DNA of 64,000 bases, taken from the NCBI RefSeq assembly GCF_943181405.1, contig NZ_CALPBY010000001.1, forward strand, positions 434,001 through 498,000. Direction: 5' to 3'. The notes beneath the pieces are model-generated. The model was given only the letters and a program-made list of their open reading frames with translations, ran no database searches and was not told where the DNA came from. How positions within the stretch are numbered: position 1 is the stretch's first letter; each line of letters opens with the position of its first letter. Shown here one piece after another: positions 35,258-44,028 of this stretch. Source of the DNA: Cellulosimicrobium sp. Marseille-Q4280. GTDB lineage: Bacteria > Actinomycetota > Actinomycetes > Actinomycetales > Cellulomonadaceae. A program made the position numbers and the translations under genes.

Positions 35258-36135
35258 TGCGCATCTTCGACCCGCACATCCACATGACGAGCCGCACGAC
35301 GGACGACTACGAGGCGCTGTACGCCGCGGGCGTGCGCGCGCTCGTCGAGCCGGCGTTCTGGCTCGGGCAGCCGCGCACGAACGTCGGGTCGTTCCTCGAC
35401 TACTTCGACTCGCTGCTCGGCTGGGAGAGGTTCCGGGCCGCGCAGTTCGGCATCCGGCACCACGCGACGATCGCCCTCAACCCCAAGGAGGCGAACGACC
35501 CCCGCTGCCGCGAGGTGCTCGACGAGATCCCGCGCTACCTGCTCAAGGACGGCGTGGTCGCCGTCGGCGAGGTCGGGTACGACTCGATGACGCCCGAGGA
35601 GGACGAGGTGTTCGCGCGCCAGCTCCAGATGGCGCGCTCCGTCGAGCTGCCCGTGCTCGTGCACACGCCGCACCGGGACAAGCTCGCGGGCACGCGGCGG
35701 ACGCTCGACGTCGTGCGGGAGTCGGGGCTGCCGTCCGAGCACGTGCTCGTGGACCACCTCAACGAGACGAACGTCGCCCTCGTGCTCGACGCGGGGGCAT
35801 GGGCCGGGTTCTCGATCTACCCGGACACGAAGATGGACGAGGACCGGATGGTCGCCATCCTCCAGGAGCACGGGACCGAGCGGATGATCGTCAACTCCGC
35901 CGCGGACTGGGGCCGCTCCGACCCGCTCAAGACGCTCAAGACCGGGCACGCGATGCTCGCCGCGGGCTTCTCGGAGGACGACGTCGACCGGGTGCTGTGG
36001 CGCAACCCCGTGGAGTTCTACGGGCAGTCGGGCAACCTCGTGCTCGACCCGGTCCCGGGGTTCACGGCCGGGGAGCTCCCGACCCCGGGCGTGGAGTTCG
36101 AGGGCTCGTCCGTGCTCCGCGGCGTGCGGGCCTGA
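35257..36135 (+). CDS. eboB: EboB, TatD-family hydrolase
   Basis: 292 aa with the metal-dependent hydrolase pattern: D-P-H-I-H at the first strand (MRIFDPHIHMTSRTTDDY), the bridging acidic GEVGYDS (about residues 105-111), H-T-P-H (VLVHTPHRDK), DHLNETN and a final Asp in NSAADWG. It differs from DNase TatD in its first half (FWLGQPRTNVGSFLDYFDSLL), a trait of the Ebo subgroup. GGAAGGAG precedes the ATG. Likely acts on the ebo metabolite rather than on DNA. Confidence 0.92.
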   Translation: MRIFDPHIHMTSRTTDDYEALYAAGVRALVEPAFWLGQPRTNVGSFLDYFDSLLGWERFRAAQFGIRHHATIALNPKEANDPRCREVLDEIPRYLLKDGVVAVGEVGYDSMTPEEDEVFARQLQMARSVELPVLVHTPHRDKLAGTRRTLDVVRESGLPSEHVLVDHLNETNVALVLDAGAWAGFSIYPDTKMDEDRMVAILQEHGTERMIVNSAADWGRSDPLKTLKTGHAMLAAGFSEDDVDRVLWRNPVEFYGQSGNLVLDPVPGFTAGELPTPGVEFEGSSVLRGVRA

Positions 36136-36136
36136 C

Positions 36137-37444
36137 ATGCTCCTGTCGTACTGCACCAACGTCCACCCGGCCGAGGACCTCGACGGCGTGCTCGACCAGC
36201 TCGCGCGCTACGCCGCGCCCGTGCGCGAGGCGGCGGGGCTGGACGTGCTCGGCGTGGGGCTGTGGATGCCGGCAGTGCTCGCGCACCGGCTCGCGGGGTC
36301 GCCGGACGACCGGGACCGGCTCCGCGCGGCGCTCGCCGAGCACCGGCTCCAGGTCCACACCCTCAACGCGTTCCCGTACGGCGGGTTCCACGCCGACGTC
36401 GTCAAGCTCGACGTGTACACGCCCACGTGGGCCGACCCCGAGCGGCTCGCGTACACGCTCGAGTGCGCGGAGGTCCTCGCGGACCTGCTCCCCGACGGGG
36501 TCGACGGGTCGATCTCGACGCTGCCGCTCGCGTGGCGCGAGCCGTGGTCCGAGGCCGACGACGCCACGGCGACCCGCGCGTTCGCGGAGCTCTCGGCGGG
36601 GCTCCGGGACCTGCGCGAGCGCACGGGCAAGGTCGTGCGCGTCGCGGTCGAGCCCGAGCCGGGGTGCGTCCTCGACACCGTGGAGGACGTCGTGGCGTGG
36701 CTCTCCGCGCGGTCCGGTGCGGACCTGCCCGTCGAGCGGCGGATCGACCCCGAGCACGTCGGCGTGTGCCTCGACACGTGCCACCTCGCGGTGTCGTTCG
36801 CGGACCCCGCGGGCGCGGTGCGGCGGATCGCCGACGCCGGGCTGCGCGTCGTCAAGGTCCAGGCGTCGGCCGCGCTGCACGTGGCCGACCCGTCCGGCGC
36901 GGCTGCCCGCGACGCCGTGGGCGGGTTCGTCGAGAAGCGCTACATCCACCAGGTGCGCGAGCTCGCCGCCGACGGCACCGTGCTCGCCGCCGACGACCTG
37001 CCCGACGCGCTGGGCGACGGACCGGGTCCTGACGCGGGGGGCGACGTCGGGCACGACGCGGGGGTCGGCGTCGGGCACGCGCTCCCGGCGGAGGGCCCGT
37101 GGCGCGTGCACTTCCACGTGCCGCTGCACCACGAGCCCGAGGCGCCGCTCGCGGCGACGACGGACGTGCTGCGCGCCGCGGTCGCGGCCGTGCGGGAGGT
37201 GCCGCACGGCGACGAGGCGCACCTCGACGTCGAGACCTACACGTGGTCCGTGCTGCCCGAGGGCGCCGCGACCGACTCGCTCGTCGCCGGCATCGCGGCC
37301 GAGCTGCGCTGGGCGACGACCCACCTCATCCGCGCCGAGAACGACCTGAAGGACGTCACGACGCCGAGAACGACCCCCATGTCGGGTTCGGCGGCGACCG
37401 ACGACGTGCTCGGCACCGAAGGAACGACCAGGAGGACCGCATGA
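36137..37444 (+). CDS. eboE: EboE, metabolite-traffic TIM-barrel protein
   Basis: 435 aa. The start MLLSYCTNVHPAEDLDGVL is diagnostic for EboE (S-Y-C-T-N-V-H-P). Further family blocks are TLNAFPYGGFH, VKLDVYTPTWADPERL, VEPEPGC, VCLDTCHLAVSF, WRVHFHVPLH and VETYTWSVLP. Metal-binding residues of the xylose-isomerase fold are kept. Two additions stand out: an internal Gly/Asp/His repeat (DVGHDAGVGVGHA) near residue 300, and a 35-residue low-complexity tail whose DNA contains a degenerate copy of an intergenic hairpin word. It starts one base after eboB and ends in an ATGA overlap with eboF. Confidence 0.93.
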   Translation: MLLSYCTNVHPAEDLDGVLDQLARYAAPVREAAGLDVLGVGLWMPAVLAHRLAGSPDDRDRLRAALAEHRLQVHTLNAFPYGGFHADVVKLDVYTPTWADPERLAYTLECAEVLADLLPDGVDGSISTLPLAWREPWSEADDATATRAFAELSAGLRDLRERTGKVVRVAVEPEPGCVLDTVEDVVAWLSARSGADLPVERRIDPEHVGVCLDTCHLAVSFADPAGAVRRIADAGLRVVKVQASAALHVADPSGAAARDAVGGFVEKRYIHQVRELAADGTVLAADDLPDALGDGPGPDAGGDVGHDAGVGVGHALPAEGPWRVHFHVPLHHEPEAPLAATTDVLRAAVAAVREVPHGDEAHLDVETYTWSVLPEGAATDSLVAGIAAELRWATTHLIRAENDLKDVTTPRTTPMSGSAATDDVLGTEGTTRRTA

Positions 37445-38859
37445 AGCCCGTGCTGCTGCTCGACGTCGTCGGGCTCACGTCGACCGCGCTCGCCCACATG
37501 CCGCGCCTGCGCCAGCTTGCCGCGGGCGGCTGGCAGTCCGAGCTCGCGACCGTGCTGCCCGCCGTGACGTGCTCGGTCCAGTCGACGATGCTCACGGGCC
37601 TGAGCCCGGCCGAGCACGGGATCGTCGGCAACGGCTGGTACTTCCGCGAGCTCGGCGACGTGTACCTGTGGCGCCAGCACAACCGGCTCGTCGAGGGCGA
37701 GAAGCTCTGGGAGGCGGCGCGGTCGGCGCGCTCCGGCTACAGCAGCGCGAACGTCTGCTGGTGGTACGCGATGGGCATGTCGACGGACGTCACCGTCACG
37801 CCGCGCCCGATCTACCACGCCGACGGTCGCAAGTCTCCCGACGCGTACGTGCGGCCGCCGGCGCTGCACGACGACCTCGTGGAGCGGTTCGGCGAGTTCC
37901 CCCTGTTCACGTACTGGGGCCCGACGGCGTCCATCGCGTCCTCGCGCTGGATCGTCGACGCGACGCGGCACGTCCTGCGCACCCACGCTCCCGACCTCAC
38001 GATGACGTACGTCCCGCACCTGGACTACGACCTGCAGCGGTTCGGGCCGAACGACCCGCGGGCCCACGCCGCGGCGGCCGAGCTCGACGCGACGCTCGCG
38101 CCGCTGCTCGACGACTGCGCGAACCAGGGCGTCACGGTGCTCGTCGTGTCGGAGTACGGCATCGCCGACGTCGACCGGCCGGTGCACCTCAACCGCATCC
38201 TGCGGCGCGAGGGCCTGCTCGAGGTCTACGTCCAGGACGGCAAGGAGCAGCTCGACCCGTGGGCGTCGCGCGCGTTCGCCGTCGCGGACCACCAGGTCGC
38301 GCACGTCTACCTCGGCGACCCGCAGGACACCGCGCTGCAGCGCAAGGTCGCCGACCTGCTCCGCGCGGTGCCCGGCGTCGACGAGGTGCTCGACCGCGAG
38401 GCGCAGGCCCGCTACGGGCTCGACCACGAGCGGTCCGGCGAGCTCGTCGTCGTGGCGGAGCCCGGAGCCTGGTTCACGTACTACTTCTGGCTCGACGACG
38501 ACCGCGCTCCCGAGTACGCGCGCGGCGTCGACATCCACCGCAAGCCGGGCTACGACCCCGCCGAGCTGTTCTTCGACCCGGCGGACCCGCTCGCCAAGGC
38601 GAAGGCGGGCCTCAACCTCGTGAAGAAGAAGGTGGGCCTGCGGTACGCCATGAGCACGGTGCCGCTCGACGCGTCGTACGTGAAGGGGTCGCACGGTCGC
38701 CTGCCGACGTCGTCGGCGGACACGCCGCTGGTGCTGTGCTCGGACGCGGAGGTCCCCGCGTCGGTCGCGGGGCTCGTCGCCTCCGACGACGGGCAGGTGC
38801 CCGCGGCGGCGATCAAGGGTCTCGTGCTGGAGCTGCAAGGCCTCGGCGCCCGCGTCTGA
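37441..38859 (+). CDS. eboF: EboF, nucleotide pyrophosphatase / alkaline-phosphatase-like protein
   Basis: 472 aa of the type I phosphodiesterase superfamily. The N-terminus MKPVLLLDVVGLTSTAL supplies the metal Asp. The nucleophile region is ATVLPAVTCSVQSTMLTG (Thr/Ser after V-x-C), followed by SPAEHGIVGNGW. The second metal site has YVPHLDYDLQRFGP (H-x-D-Y), then VVSEYGI, and the final His is in KGSHGRLP. It should hydrolyse a phosphodiester or phosphomonoester of the ebo product. No signal peptide is visible, so it acts inside. Last gene of the operon, followed by the repeat block. Confidence 0.92.
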   Translation: MKPVLLLDVVGLTSTALAHMPRLRQLAAGGWQSELATVLPAVTCSVQSTMLTGLSPAEHGIVGNGWYFRELGDVYLWRQHNRLVEGEKLWEAARSARSGYSSANVCWWYAMGMSTDVTVTPRPIYHADGRKSPDAYVRPPALHDDLVERFGEFPLFTYWGPTASIASSRWIVDATRHVLRTHAPDLTMTYVPHLDYDLQRFGPNDPRAHAAAAELDATLAPLLDDCANQGVTVLVVSEYGIADVDRPVHLNRILRREGLLEVYVQDGKEQLDPWASRAFAVADHQVAHVYLGDPQDTALQRKVADLLRAVPGVDEVLDREAQARYGLDHERSGELVVVAEPGAWFTYYFWLDDDRAPEYARGVDIHRKPGYDPAELFFDPADPLAKAKAGLNLVKKKVGLRYAMSTVPLDASYVKGSHGRLPTSSADTPLVLCSDAEVPASVAGLVASDDGQVPAAAIKGLVLELQGLGARV

Positions 38860-38860
38860 C

Positions 38861-38906
38861 CGCGGCAGCGCGAGGTAGTACCGGGGTAGCGCGAGGTAGT
38901 ACCGCG
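38861..38906. repeat. Two units of a 21-23 bp repeat, inverted relative to the array at 39098-39334
   Basis: Two successive copies of a unit containing GCGCGAGGTAGTACC begin right after the eboF stop. They are the reverse complement of the units in the downstream array (GGTACTACYTCGCG). Together with that array they could form a very long hairpin enclosing the structured element. The same CGCGAGGTAG word is found at 58539-58611. Confidence 0.8.
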
Positions 38907-38946
38907 GTCGTGCCCGACGACGCGTGGTCGCCCTGGGTGTCGGGGC

Positions 38947-39025
38947 GGGTGGGGCGCCGCGTCTACCATCCGCCGCTCGTTCCTCGCGGCTCCCGCCAGG
39001 CCCACCACGACGCGGCGCCCCACCC
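38947..39025. other. Structured element, copy A (covarying two-stem fold)
   Basis: Outer stem of 15 perfect pairs (38947-38961 with 39011-39025, GGGTGGGGCGCCGCG). Inside are the free strand TCTACCATCC (38962-38971), an inner hairpin GCCGC/GCGGC (38972-38976, 38986-38990) with loop TCGTTCCTC, and the free strand TCCCGCCAGGCCCACCACGA (38991-39010). Copy B at 51178-51260 keeps the free parts (38 of 39 bases) but has different, still perfectly paired, stems. It lies between the convergent ends of eboF and the subtilase. The strand used and the function are unknown. Confidence 0.75.
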
Positions 39026-39097
39026 ACCCCTCCCGGGGTCGTCTCGCCCTGGTCCTCGCTCGCCCGGCGCCATCAAGCCTCATCGGCACCGGACCGC

Positions 39098-39334
39098 GGT
39101 ACTACTTCGCGCGAGGCCGGGGTACTGCTTCGCGCGAGGCCGGGGTACTGCTTCGCGAGGCCGGGGTACTGCTTCGCGAGGCCGGGGTACTGCTTCGCGC
39201 GGCCGGGGTACTGCTTCGCGCGGCCGGGGTACTGCTTCGCGCGGCCGGGGTACTGCTTCGCGCGGCCGGGGTACTGCTTCGCGCGGCCGGGGTACTACCT
39301 CGCGTGACCGGGGTACTACTTGGCGAGGCCGCGG
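39098..39334. repeat. Tandem array of eleven 21-23 bp units
   Basis: Units begin at 39098, 39121, 39144 and then every 21 bases to 39312. The consensus is GGTACTGCTTCGCGCGGCC plus GG. The central units (39186-39290) are identical. End units vary (GGTACTACTTCGCG, GGTACTACCTCGCGTG). There are no unique spacers. Decay toward the edges and identity in the middle are typical of slippage growth. It fills the space between copy A of the structured element and the subtilase stop. Number of units could differ between strains. Confidence 0.93.
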
Positions 39335-39420
39335 GGCTTCGTCGTGCTGCTGTGGACGCCGACGGCGCCCGGTCCGTGGGGACCGGGCGCCGTCGGTGAG
39401 CCGTGATCGTGCCGTGCAGC

Positions 39421-42400
39421 CTAGGAGCAGCTCAGCGCCTCGAACGCGGCGTCGTACGACGTCGTGACCTCGGCCCCGTCGATCTCCGCGGTGGCGTCCA
39501 CGGTCACGGAGTCCGCCTCGACCGACGTGTCGCGGACGGCGAACGCCTGGTACGCGTTCTTGCCCTCCTTGACGTTGTTGAACGTCCGGTCGCCGTACGG
39601 CGTGCTCACGGCGATGTCCGCCCGTGCGCCGGACTCGTTGAGCACGCGGACGGCCACGTAGGCCTTGCCCGCGAGGCAGCGCGACTCGGCGGTCACCGCG
39701 ACGTCCACGGCAGCGTCGGACGTCGTGACGTCCACCGTCTGCCACCGCTTGCCCGGTGTCGCGTTGTGCAGGTGCAGCAGCAGGAGCTTGCCGCTGCCCT
39801 CCTCCGCGGCGGCCTCCGACCGGTGCACCGTGACGGGTGCGTCGTCCGCGCCGAGGTAGACCAGCTCGTCCTCGCCGTCGAACCAGTAGGCGGGGTCGTA
39901 CGGGTCGCCCGTGAACGTGTCCGTGGCGTCGACGAGCTGGTCGGCGCCGGAGGCGTACGGCGAGTAGGTCCGCACCTGGAACGTCGGGACGGTGCCCTCC
40001 TCGATCCCGAGCGAGCCGATGCCCACCGGGATCACGACGACGTTGTTGTCGAACACCGAGGTGTCGACGTCGCCCCAGAGCGAGTTCACCGGCTGGAGGT
40101 CGATGTTGTCGCCGGCCTCGTACTCCGTGCCGTCCGGAGCCGTCCAGTCCTTGAGGGTGAACGTCGCCGCGAGGGTCAGGTCGGTCTCGCTGTTGTACTT
40201 GATGACCGCGACCTCGAAGTCCGAGGACCCGTCGGAGTCGACGTCGACCTCGACCGAGGGGCTCGCGACCGAGCCGAGGCTCGCCCACGGGCCGTCGACC
40301 GCGACGCCGATGCCGATGGTGCCGTCGGCCGGGTCGTCGCCGGCGGCCTCGAGCTGCGGTGCGGTCGAGGAGAACCCGACCGCGCGGATGTCCGCCGAGG
40401 CGATGGCCGTCGCCGACGTGCCCTCCGAGGCGTCGGCCTCGAGACGAGGGCTCGTCGCCTTGAGCTCGAAGGGCGCGAGCAGGGAGAACCAGCCGCCCGA
40501 GGCGACGCCCCGGCCGTCGAGGTCGAGCTCGGCGGTCTCCGCCTGCGCGCCGAAGGCGACCGGCTTGGCCGTGAGGTCGCTGACCAGTCGCGGCGACGCC
40601 TGCACCGGCACGCGGAGCTCGCTGCTGCCGTCGGTCGGCGTGAGCACGACGCGTCCGCTCACCGAGGACACGAAGTCGCGCGGGACACCGACGCCGGAGT
40701 CGGCCGACGACGTCGGGTCGAGCTCCTTCTCGAGCGTCGCCGGGTCCGCGGTGAGGGTCACGGTGACGACCGTCTGCTGCCCGGCCGGGACGGTGACCGT
40801 CGCGGGCGCGACGGAGACCGCCGCACCACCGGCCGTGCTCGACGACGTGAAGCCGGTCGCGTACGTGACCGGGGTGTCGCCCGTGTTGCGCACGGTGACG
40901 GCCTGGCGCTTCGTCACGGTCGCCGCGCCGACGTCGACGACGCCGAACGCGACCGACACGAGGTCGGACGCCTGCGACGCGTAGGCGAGCGTCGTGTTGC
41001 CCACCGCCTCGAGCGCGTCCACGCGGCCGGAGCCGATGCGCTCCGGGCCGTAGGCCGTACCGGTCCCGGACGGGCCCGTGAACACGTCGTGCGTCGCGGT
41101 GTTCATGACGGACGTCTTGATCTCCTGCGGGCCCCAGCCGGGCTGGGCCTGCTTGACGAGCGCCGCGATGCCCGTGACGTGCGGGGCCGACATGGACGTC
41201 CCGGACTTGATGCCCGCACCGTCGAGACGACCCGAGGCGGCGGAGGCGATGCCGGTTCCCGGAGCCGCGACGTCGGGCTTGACGACGCCGAGCGACCCGT
41301 GGACGCCGCGCGACGACCCGCTGTTGAGCGTGTCCGCGATCTCGGGGATCTCGACGAACGACGCCATCGCGTACGACGGCCCGATCGTCATGACGACCGT
41401 GCCCGCCTCGATCGCCGGGCGCAGCGCCGCGTGGCTCGGACCGGTGAGCTGCGCACCGGGGATGCCCTGGTTGCCTGCGATCCCGGCGACGAACGACTGG
41501 AGCTCGGACGACAGGAGCACGCCCGCCGCGCCCGCGGCCTCGGCGTTGTTGAAGCGCGCGGCGCTGCCGCACGCGCGCGTCGCGTCGTCGTCGTCCCAGA
41601 AGAGGAACGCGATCTTCCCGGCGACCGCCGCGGCCTGCTCCGGCGTGAACGCCTGGCAGCCGGAGAAGTCGTCGGCGACGAACGCGACCGGTGCGGTGAC
41701 GTCCTCCTCGCCGCGGTACTCGACGGAGTTCTGCGCCGCGTACGTGCCGGCGAGCTCTGCGGGCTCGACGACCTCCACGGCGTCGAACGTCTGGGTGTTC
41801 CCCACGGAGTTCGCCACCGTGAGGGCCGAGCGCGAGTTGCCCGGCGAGCCGCCGACGTCGGTCACGTCGCCCGAGTTGCCCGCCGAGTTGACGGACAGCG
41901 TGCCGAGGCGCGAGAGCTGGTCGATGAAGAGGTTCTCCGGGTCGTCCGCGGGGGAGCCGGCCGAGCCGAGGGAGAGGTTGACGATGTCGAGACGGTCGGA
42001 CAGGTCGCCGTCCTGGTCCGGGTCGGCCGCCCACTCGAGCGCGTCGACGACCACGCCGGTCGAGCCGCCGAGGTCGCCGAACACCTTGAGCGCGTACACG
42101 CCTGCCTCCGGCGCCGAGCCCGGCCCGACCTTCCAGTCGGAGATGTCGGTGAGCGTCGAGTAGTCGCCGTCGAACGTCGTGCCGTCGGCCGTGACGCCGT
42201 AGCCGGCGGCGGTGCCGGCGACGTGCGACCCGTGGCCCGAGCCGATCGTGTCCAGCGAGTCGATGGGGTTCTCGTCGGGAGACGGGACGAGCGTCGTGCC
42301 CTCGACGGTTCCCGAGGCGTCGTAGTCGTAGCCCGCGAAGTCGTGGCCGCCGAGGTACTTCACCTCGTCGTACGTCCCCTCGGGGACGGGGCCGTCGCCG

Positions 42401-43047
42401 CGCTCCCCGTACGCCTCGTCGTAGGCCTCCTGCGTGCCCGGGCCGCCGAAGTCCGCGTGCGTGTAGTCGATGCCGGTGTCGATGATGCCGATGCGCACGC
42501 CCTCGCCGGTGAGGCCCGTGCTCTGCCACGTCTCGGCGGCGCGCGTGAACAGGTCGGTGCCCTTGTTCGTGCGCTCCTTGGGGATGATGCGGTAGACCGT
42601 GACCACCTTGTCGTCGCGCGCGAGGTCGCGCACGCGGTCCGCGTCGCCCGTGACGACGACACCCGAGACGAGCGTGCTCGTCACCGAGACCTGCTGGGGG
42701 CTGCGTGCACCGGCGCTGCGCGCGGTCGCCTGCTGCGGGACGACGTCGTCCGCGAGCGTGGCGACCTCGGTCGCGTTGTCCTCGACCTCCTGCGGGCTCG
42801 CGCCCTGCGCGGCGAGGTCGACGCCCGACGGCGCGTCGAGCTGCACGAAGGCCGTCACCGTCCCGCTGGCGGCGGCGAGCGACGGCGCGACCTTGGTGGT
42901 CGGCTCGAGCCCGGCGTCCCTCTGGACCGCCAGACCGCCGGGTTCGTCCGGTGGTGGGGCGGCGACGGCCGGGACGGCGGCCGCGGCGACGACCGCGAGC
43001 CCCGCGGCGGCCGCGGTGAGGGACACGGGCAGAGAACGGTGCTTCAT
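39421..43047 (-). CDS. Secreted subtilisin-like (S8) protease with PA insert
   Basis: About 1208 aa. A Sec signal (MKHRSLPVSLTAAAAG, cleavage after VAA near 30) and an I9-like propeptide (about 65-155) precede the S8 catalytic domain. The triad is Asp190 (GIIDTGID), His275 (SGHGSHVAGT) and Ser618 (SGTSMSAPHV), and oxyanion Asn391 is in NSAGNSG. A protease-associated domain is inserted at about 430-560. Fn3-like and other beta domains fill the C-terminal half. ATG at 43047 is used. GTG at 43053, two codons earlier, has a better ribosome site (GGGGAA) and may be the true start. Probably an extracellular protein-degrading enzyme. Confidence 0.93.
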   Translation of the reverse strand: MKHRSLPVSLTAAAAGLAVVAAAAVPAVAAPPPDEPGGLAVQRDAGLEPTTKVAPSLAAASGTVTAFVQLDAPSGVDLAAQGASPQEVEDNATEVATLADDVVPQQATARSAGARSPQQVSVTSTLVSGVVVTGDADRVRDLARDDKVVTVYRIIPKERTNKGTDLFTRAAETWQSTGLTGEGVRIGIIDTGIDYTHADFGGPGTQEAYDEAYGERGDGPVPEGTYDEVKYLGGHDFAGYDYDASGTVEGTTLVPSPDENPIDSLDTIGSGHGSHVAGTAAGYGVTADGTTFDGDYSTLTDISDWKVGPGSAPEAGVYALKVFGDLGGSTGVVVDALEWAADPDQDGDLSDRLDIVNLSLGSAGSPADDPENLFIDQLSRLGTLSVNSAGNSGDVTDVGGSPGNSRSALTVANSVGNTQTFDAVEVVEPAELAGTYAAQNSVEYRGEEDVTAPVAFVADDFSGCQAFTPEQAAAVAGKIAFLFWDDDDATRACGSAARFNNAEAAGAAGVLLSSELQSFVAGIAGNQGIPGAQLTGPSHAALRPAIEAGTVVMTIGPSYAMASFVEIPEIADTLNSGSSRGVHGSLGVVKPDVAAPGTGIASAASGRLDGAGIKSGTSMSAPHVTGIAALVKQAQPGWGPQEIKTSVMNTATHDVFTGPSGTGTAYGPERIGSGRVDALEAVGNTTLAYASQASDLVSVAFGVVDVGAATVTKRQAVTVRNTGDTPVTYATGFTSSSTAGGAAVSVAPATVTVPAGQQTVVTVTLTADPATLEKELDPTSSADSGVGVPRDFVSSVSGRVVLTPTDGSSELRVPVQASPRLVSDLTAKPVAFGAQAETAELDLDGRGVASGGWFSLLAPFELKATSPRLEADASEGTSATAIASADIRAVGFSSTAPQLEAAGDDPADGTIGIGVAVDGPWASLGSVASPSVEVDVDSDGSSDFEVAVIKYNSETDLTLAATFTLKDWTAPDGTEYEAGDNIDLQPVNSLWGDVDTSVFDNNVVVIPVGIGSLGIEEGTVPTFQVRTYSPYASGADQLVDATDTFTGDPYDPAYWFDGEDELVYLGADDAPVTVHRSEAAAEEGSGKLLLLHLHNATPGKRWQTVDVTTSDAAVDVAVTAESRCLAGKAYVAVRVLNESGARADIAVSTPYGDRTFNNVKEGKNAYQAFAVRDTSVEADSVTVDATAEIDGAEVTTSYDAAFEALSCS

Positions 43048-43326
43048 CGACACTCATTTCCCCGGCTGGACCGGTGGGTGGAGGGGAGCGTAAGTGGGCC
43101 CTGCGGGAAGGCGCCGACCGGTCGGACGGGTGCCCCCGTTGCACGGTAACCTCCCGGCGCCCTGGTTGCCCAGGGACAGCGTCGACCCGGTCGCGACAGG
43201 ACGGCTGACGGAACCTAGGATTCCGCCCGGGGGCACGGGACGACGCTGTCCCGTGGGAGGCCCCTTCCCGCGTCAGGTCCACGGGTGCGACACACCGGGG
43301 GCGTGGCCCACGCAGAAGGAGAAACC

Positions 43327-44025
43327 ATGCAGCGACGCCCGTCCCGCTTCCTGTCCGCCGCACTCGCGTCCGTCCTCGGCGCCGCCGTGGCCCTCGCCGT
43401 CCCGGCCATGGCGTCGGCCGTGGAACCCGACCTGACCGTGAAGACGTGGGAGCGCCCAGCGCCCGGCGCCGCGCCGTCCTCCGACGAGGTCTGCACCGCG
43501 CAGGCGCAGCCCGTCGTCGCCGGGCAGGACCCGTCGCTCCTCCCGCCGTCGCTCGTCGAGTGCTTCGACACGCTCGAGGACGCGCTCGCCCACGTGACCG
43601 GCAGCCCGGTACCGGCGGCCGAGGGCGTGGCCGTGGACGACCGTGCCGCCGTGCGCGCCGCCGTGGACTCGGCGAACGCGCGCAGCTCGGCCGACGCGCG
43701 CACCACCGCCGCCGCCGCGTCCTCGCTCGTGCTCGGGCTGATCCACCGCGACGCGAGCTACAAGGGGAGCCAGACTCTCCTGTGGGGCAAGGGCGGCAAC
43801 GGGTGCTTCACCGGGTCGACCTACGGCTTCCCGAACATGGCGAGCTTCCTGCAGAACAACGTCATCAGCTCCGCCGAGTCGGTCGCGGGGTGCTGGAGCA
43901 CGTTCTACGACGCGTACAGCTACGGGGGCGACCGCCGGAACTGCACGCCGAGCTGCGCGACGATGGGGTCGATGGACAACCGGGCGTCGTCGATCGTGTA
44001 CCGCCCGAAGGGTCAGCTGGGCTGA
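43327..44025 (+). CDS. Secreted protein with peptidase-inhibitor I36-like C-terminal domain
   Basis: 232 aa with an excellent AGAAGGAG ribosome site and ATG at 43327. The Sec signal MQRRPSRFLSAALAS ends near PAMASA-V (about 35). The middle is a variable helical region. The last 100 residues hold four to five Cys (GNGCFTG, AGCWSTF, RNCTPSCATMG) and a W-G-K-G-G/Y-x-x-M-x-S pattern like the small beta-gamma-crystallin I36 inhibitors. It is divergent from the subtilase gene with a 279-base shared control region. A protease-inhibitor or immunity relation is suggestive but not shown. Confidence 0.65.
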   Translation: MQRRPSRFLSAALASVLGAAVALAVPAMASAVEPDLTVKTWERPAPGAAPSSDEVCTAQAQPVVAGQDPSLLPPSLVECFDTLEDALAHVTGSPVPAAEGVAVDDRAAVRAAVDSANARSSADARTTAAAASSLVLGLIHRDASYKGSQTLLWGKGGNGCFTGSTYGFPNMASFLQNNVISSAESVAGCWSTFYDAYSYGGDRRNCTPSCATMGSMDNRASSIVYRPKGQLG

Positions 44026-44028
44026 TCG

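Noticed and set aside
39098-39334. Possible CRISPR array
   Set aside because: Units abut directly with no unique spacers, the unit is only 21 bases, and no cas genes are present.
39080-43363. A 1427-codon minus-strand frame across the subtilase and the tandem array
   Set aside because: Wrong frame; the real protease frame ends at 39421. The repeated Arg-Pro-rich translation comes only from the tandem repeat.
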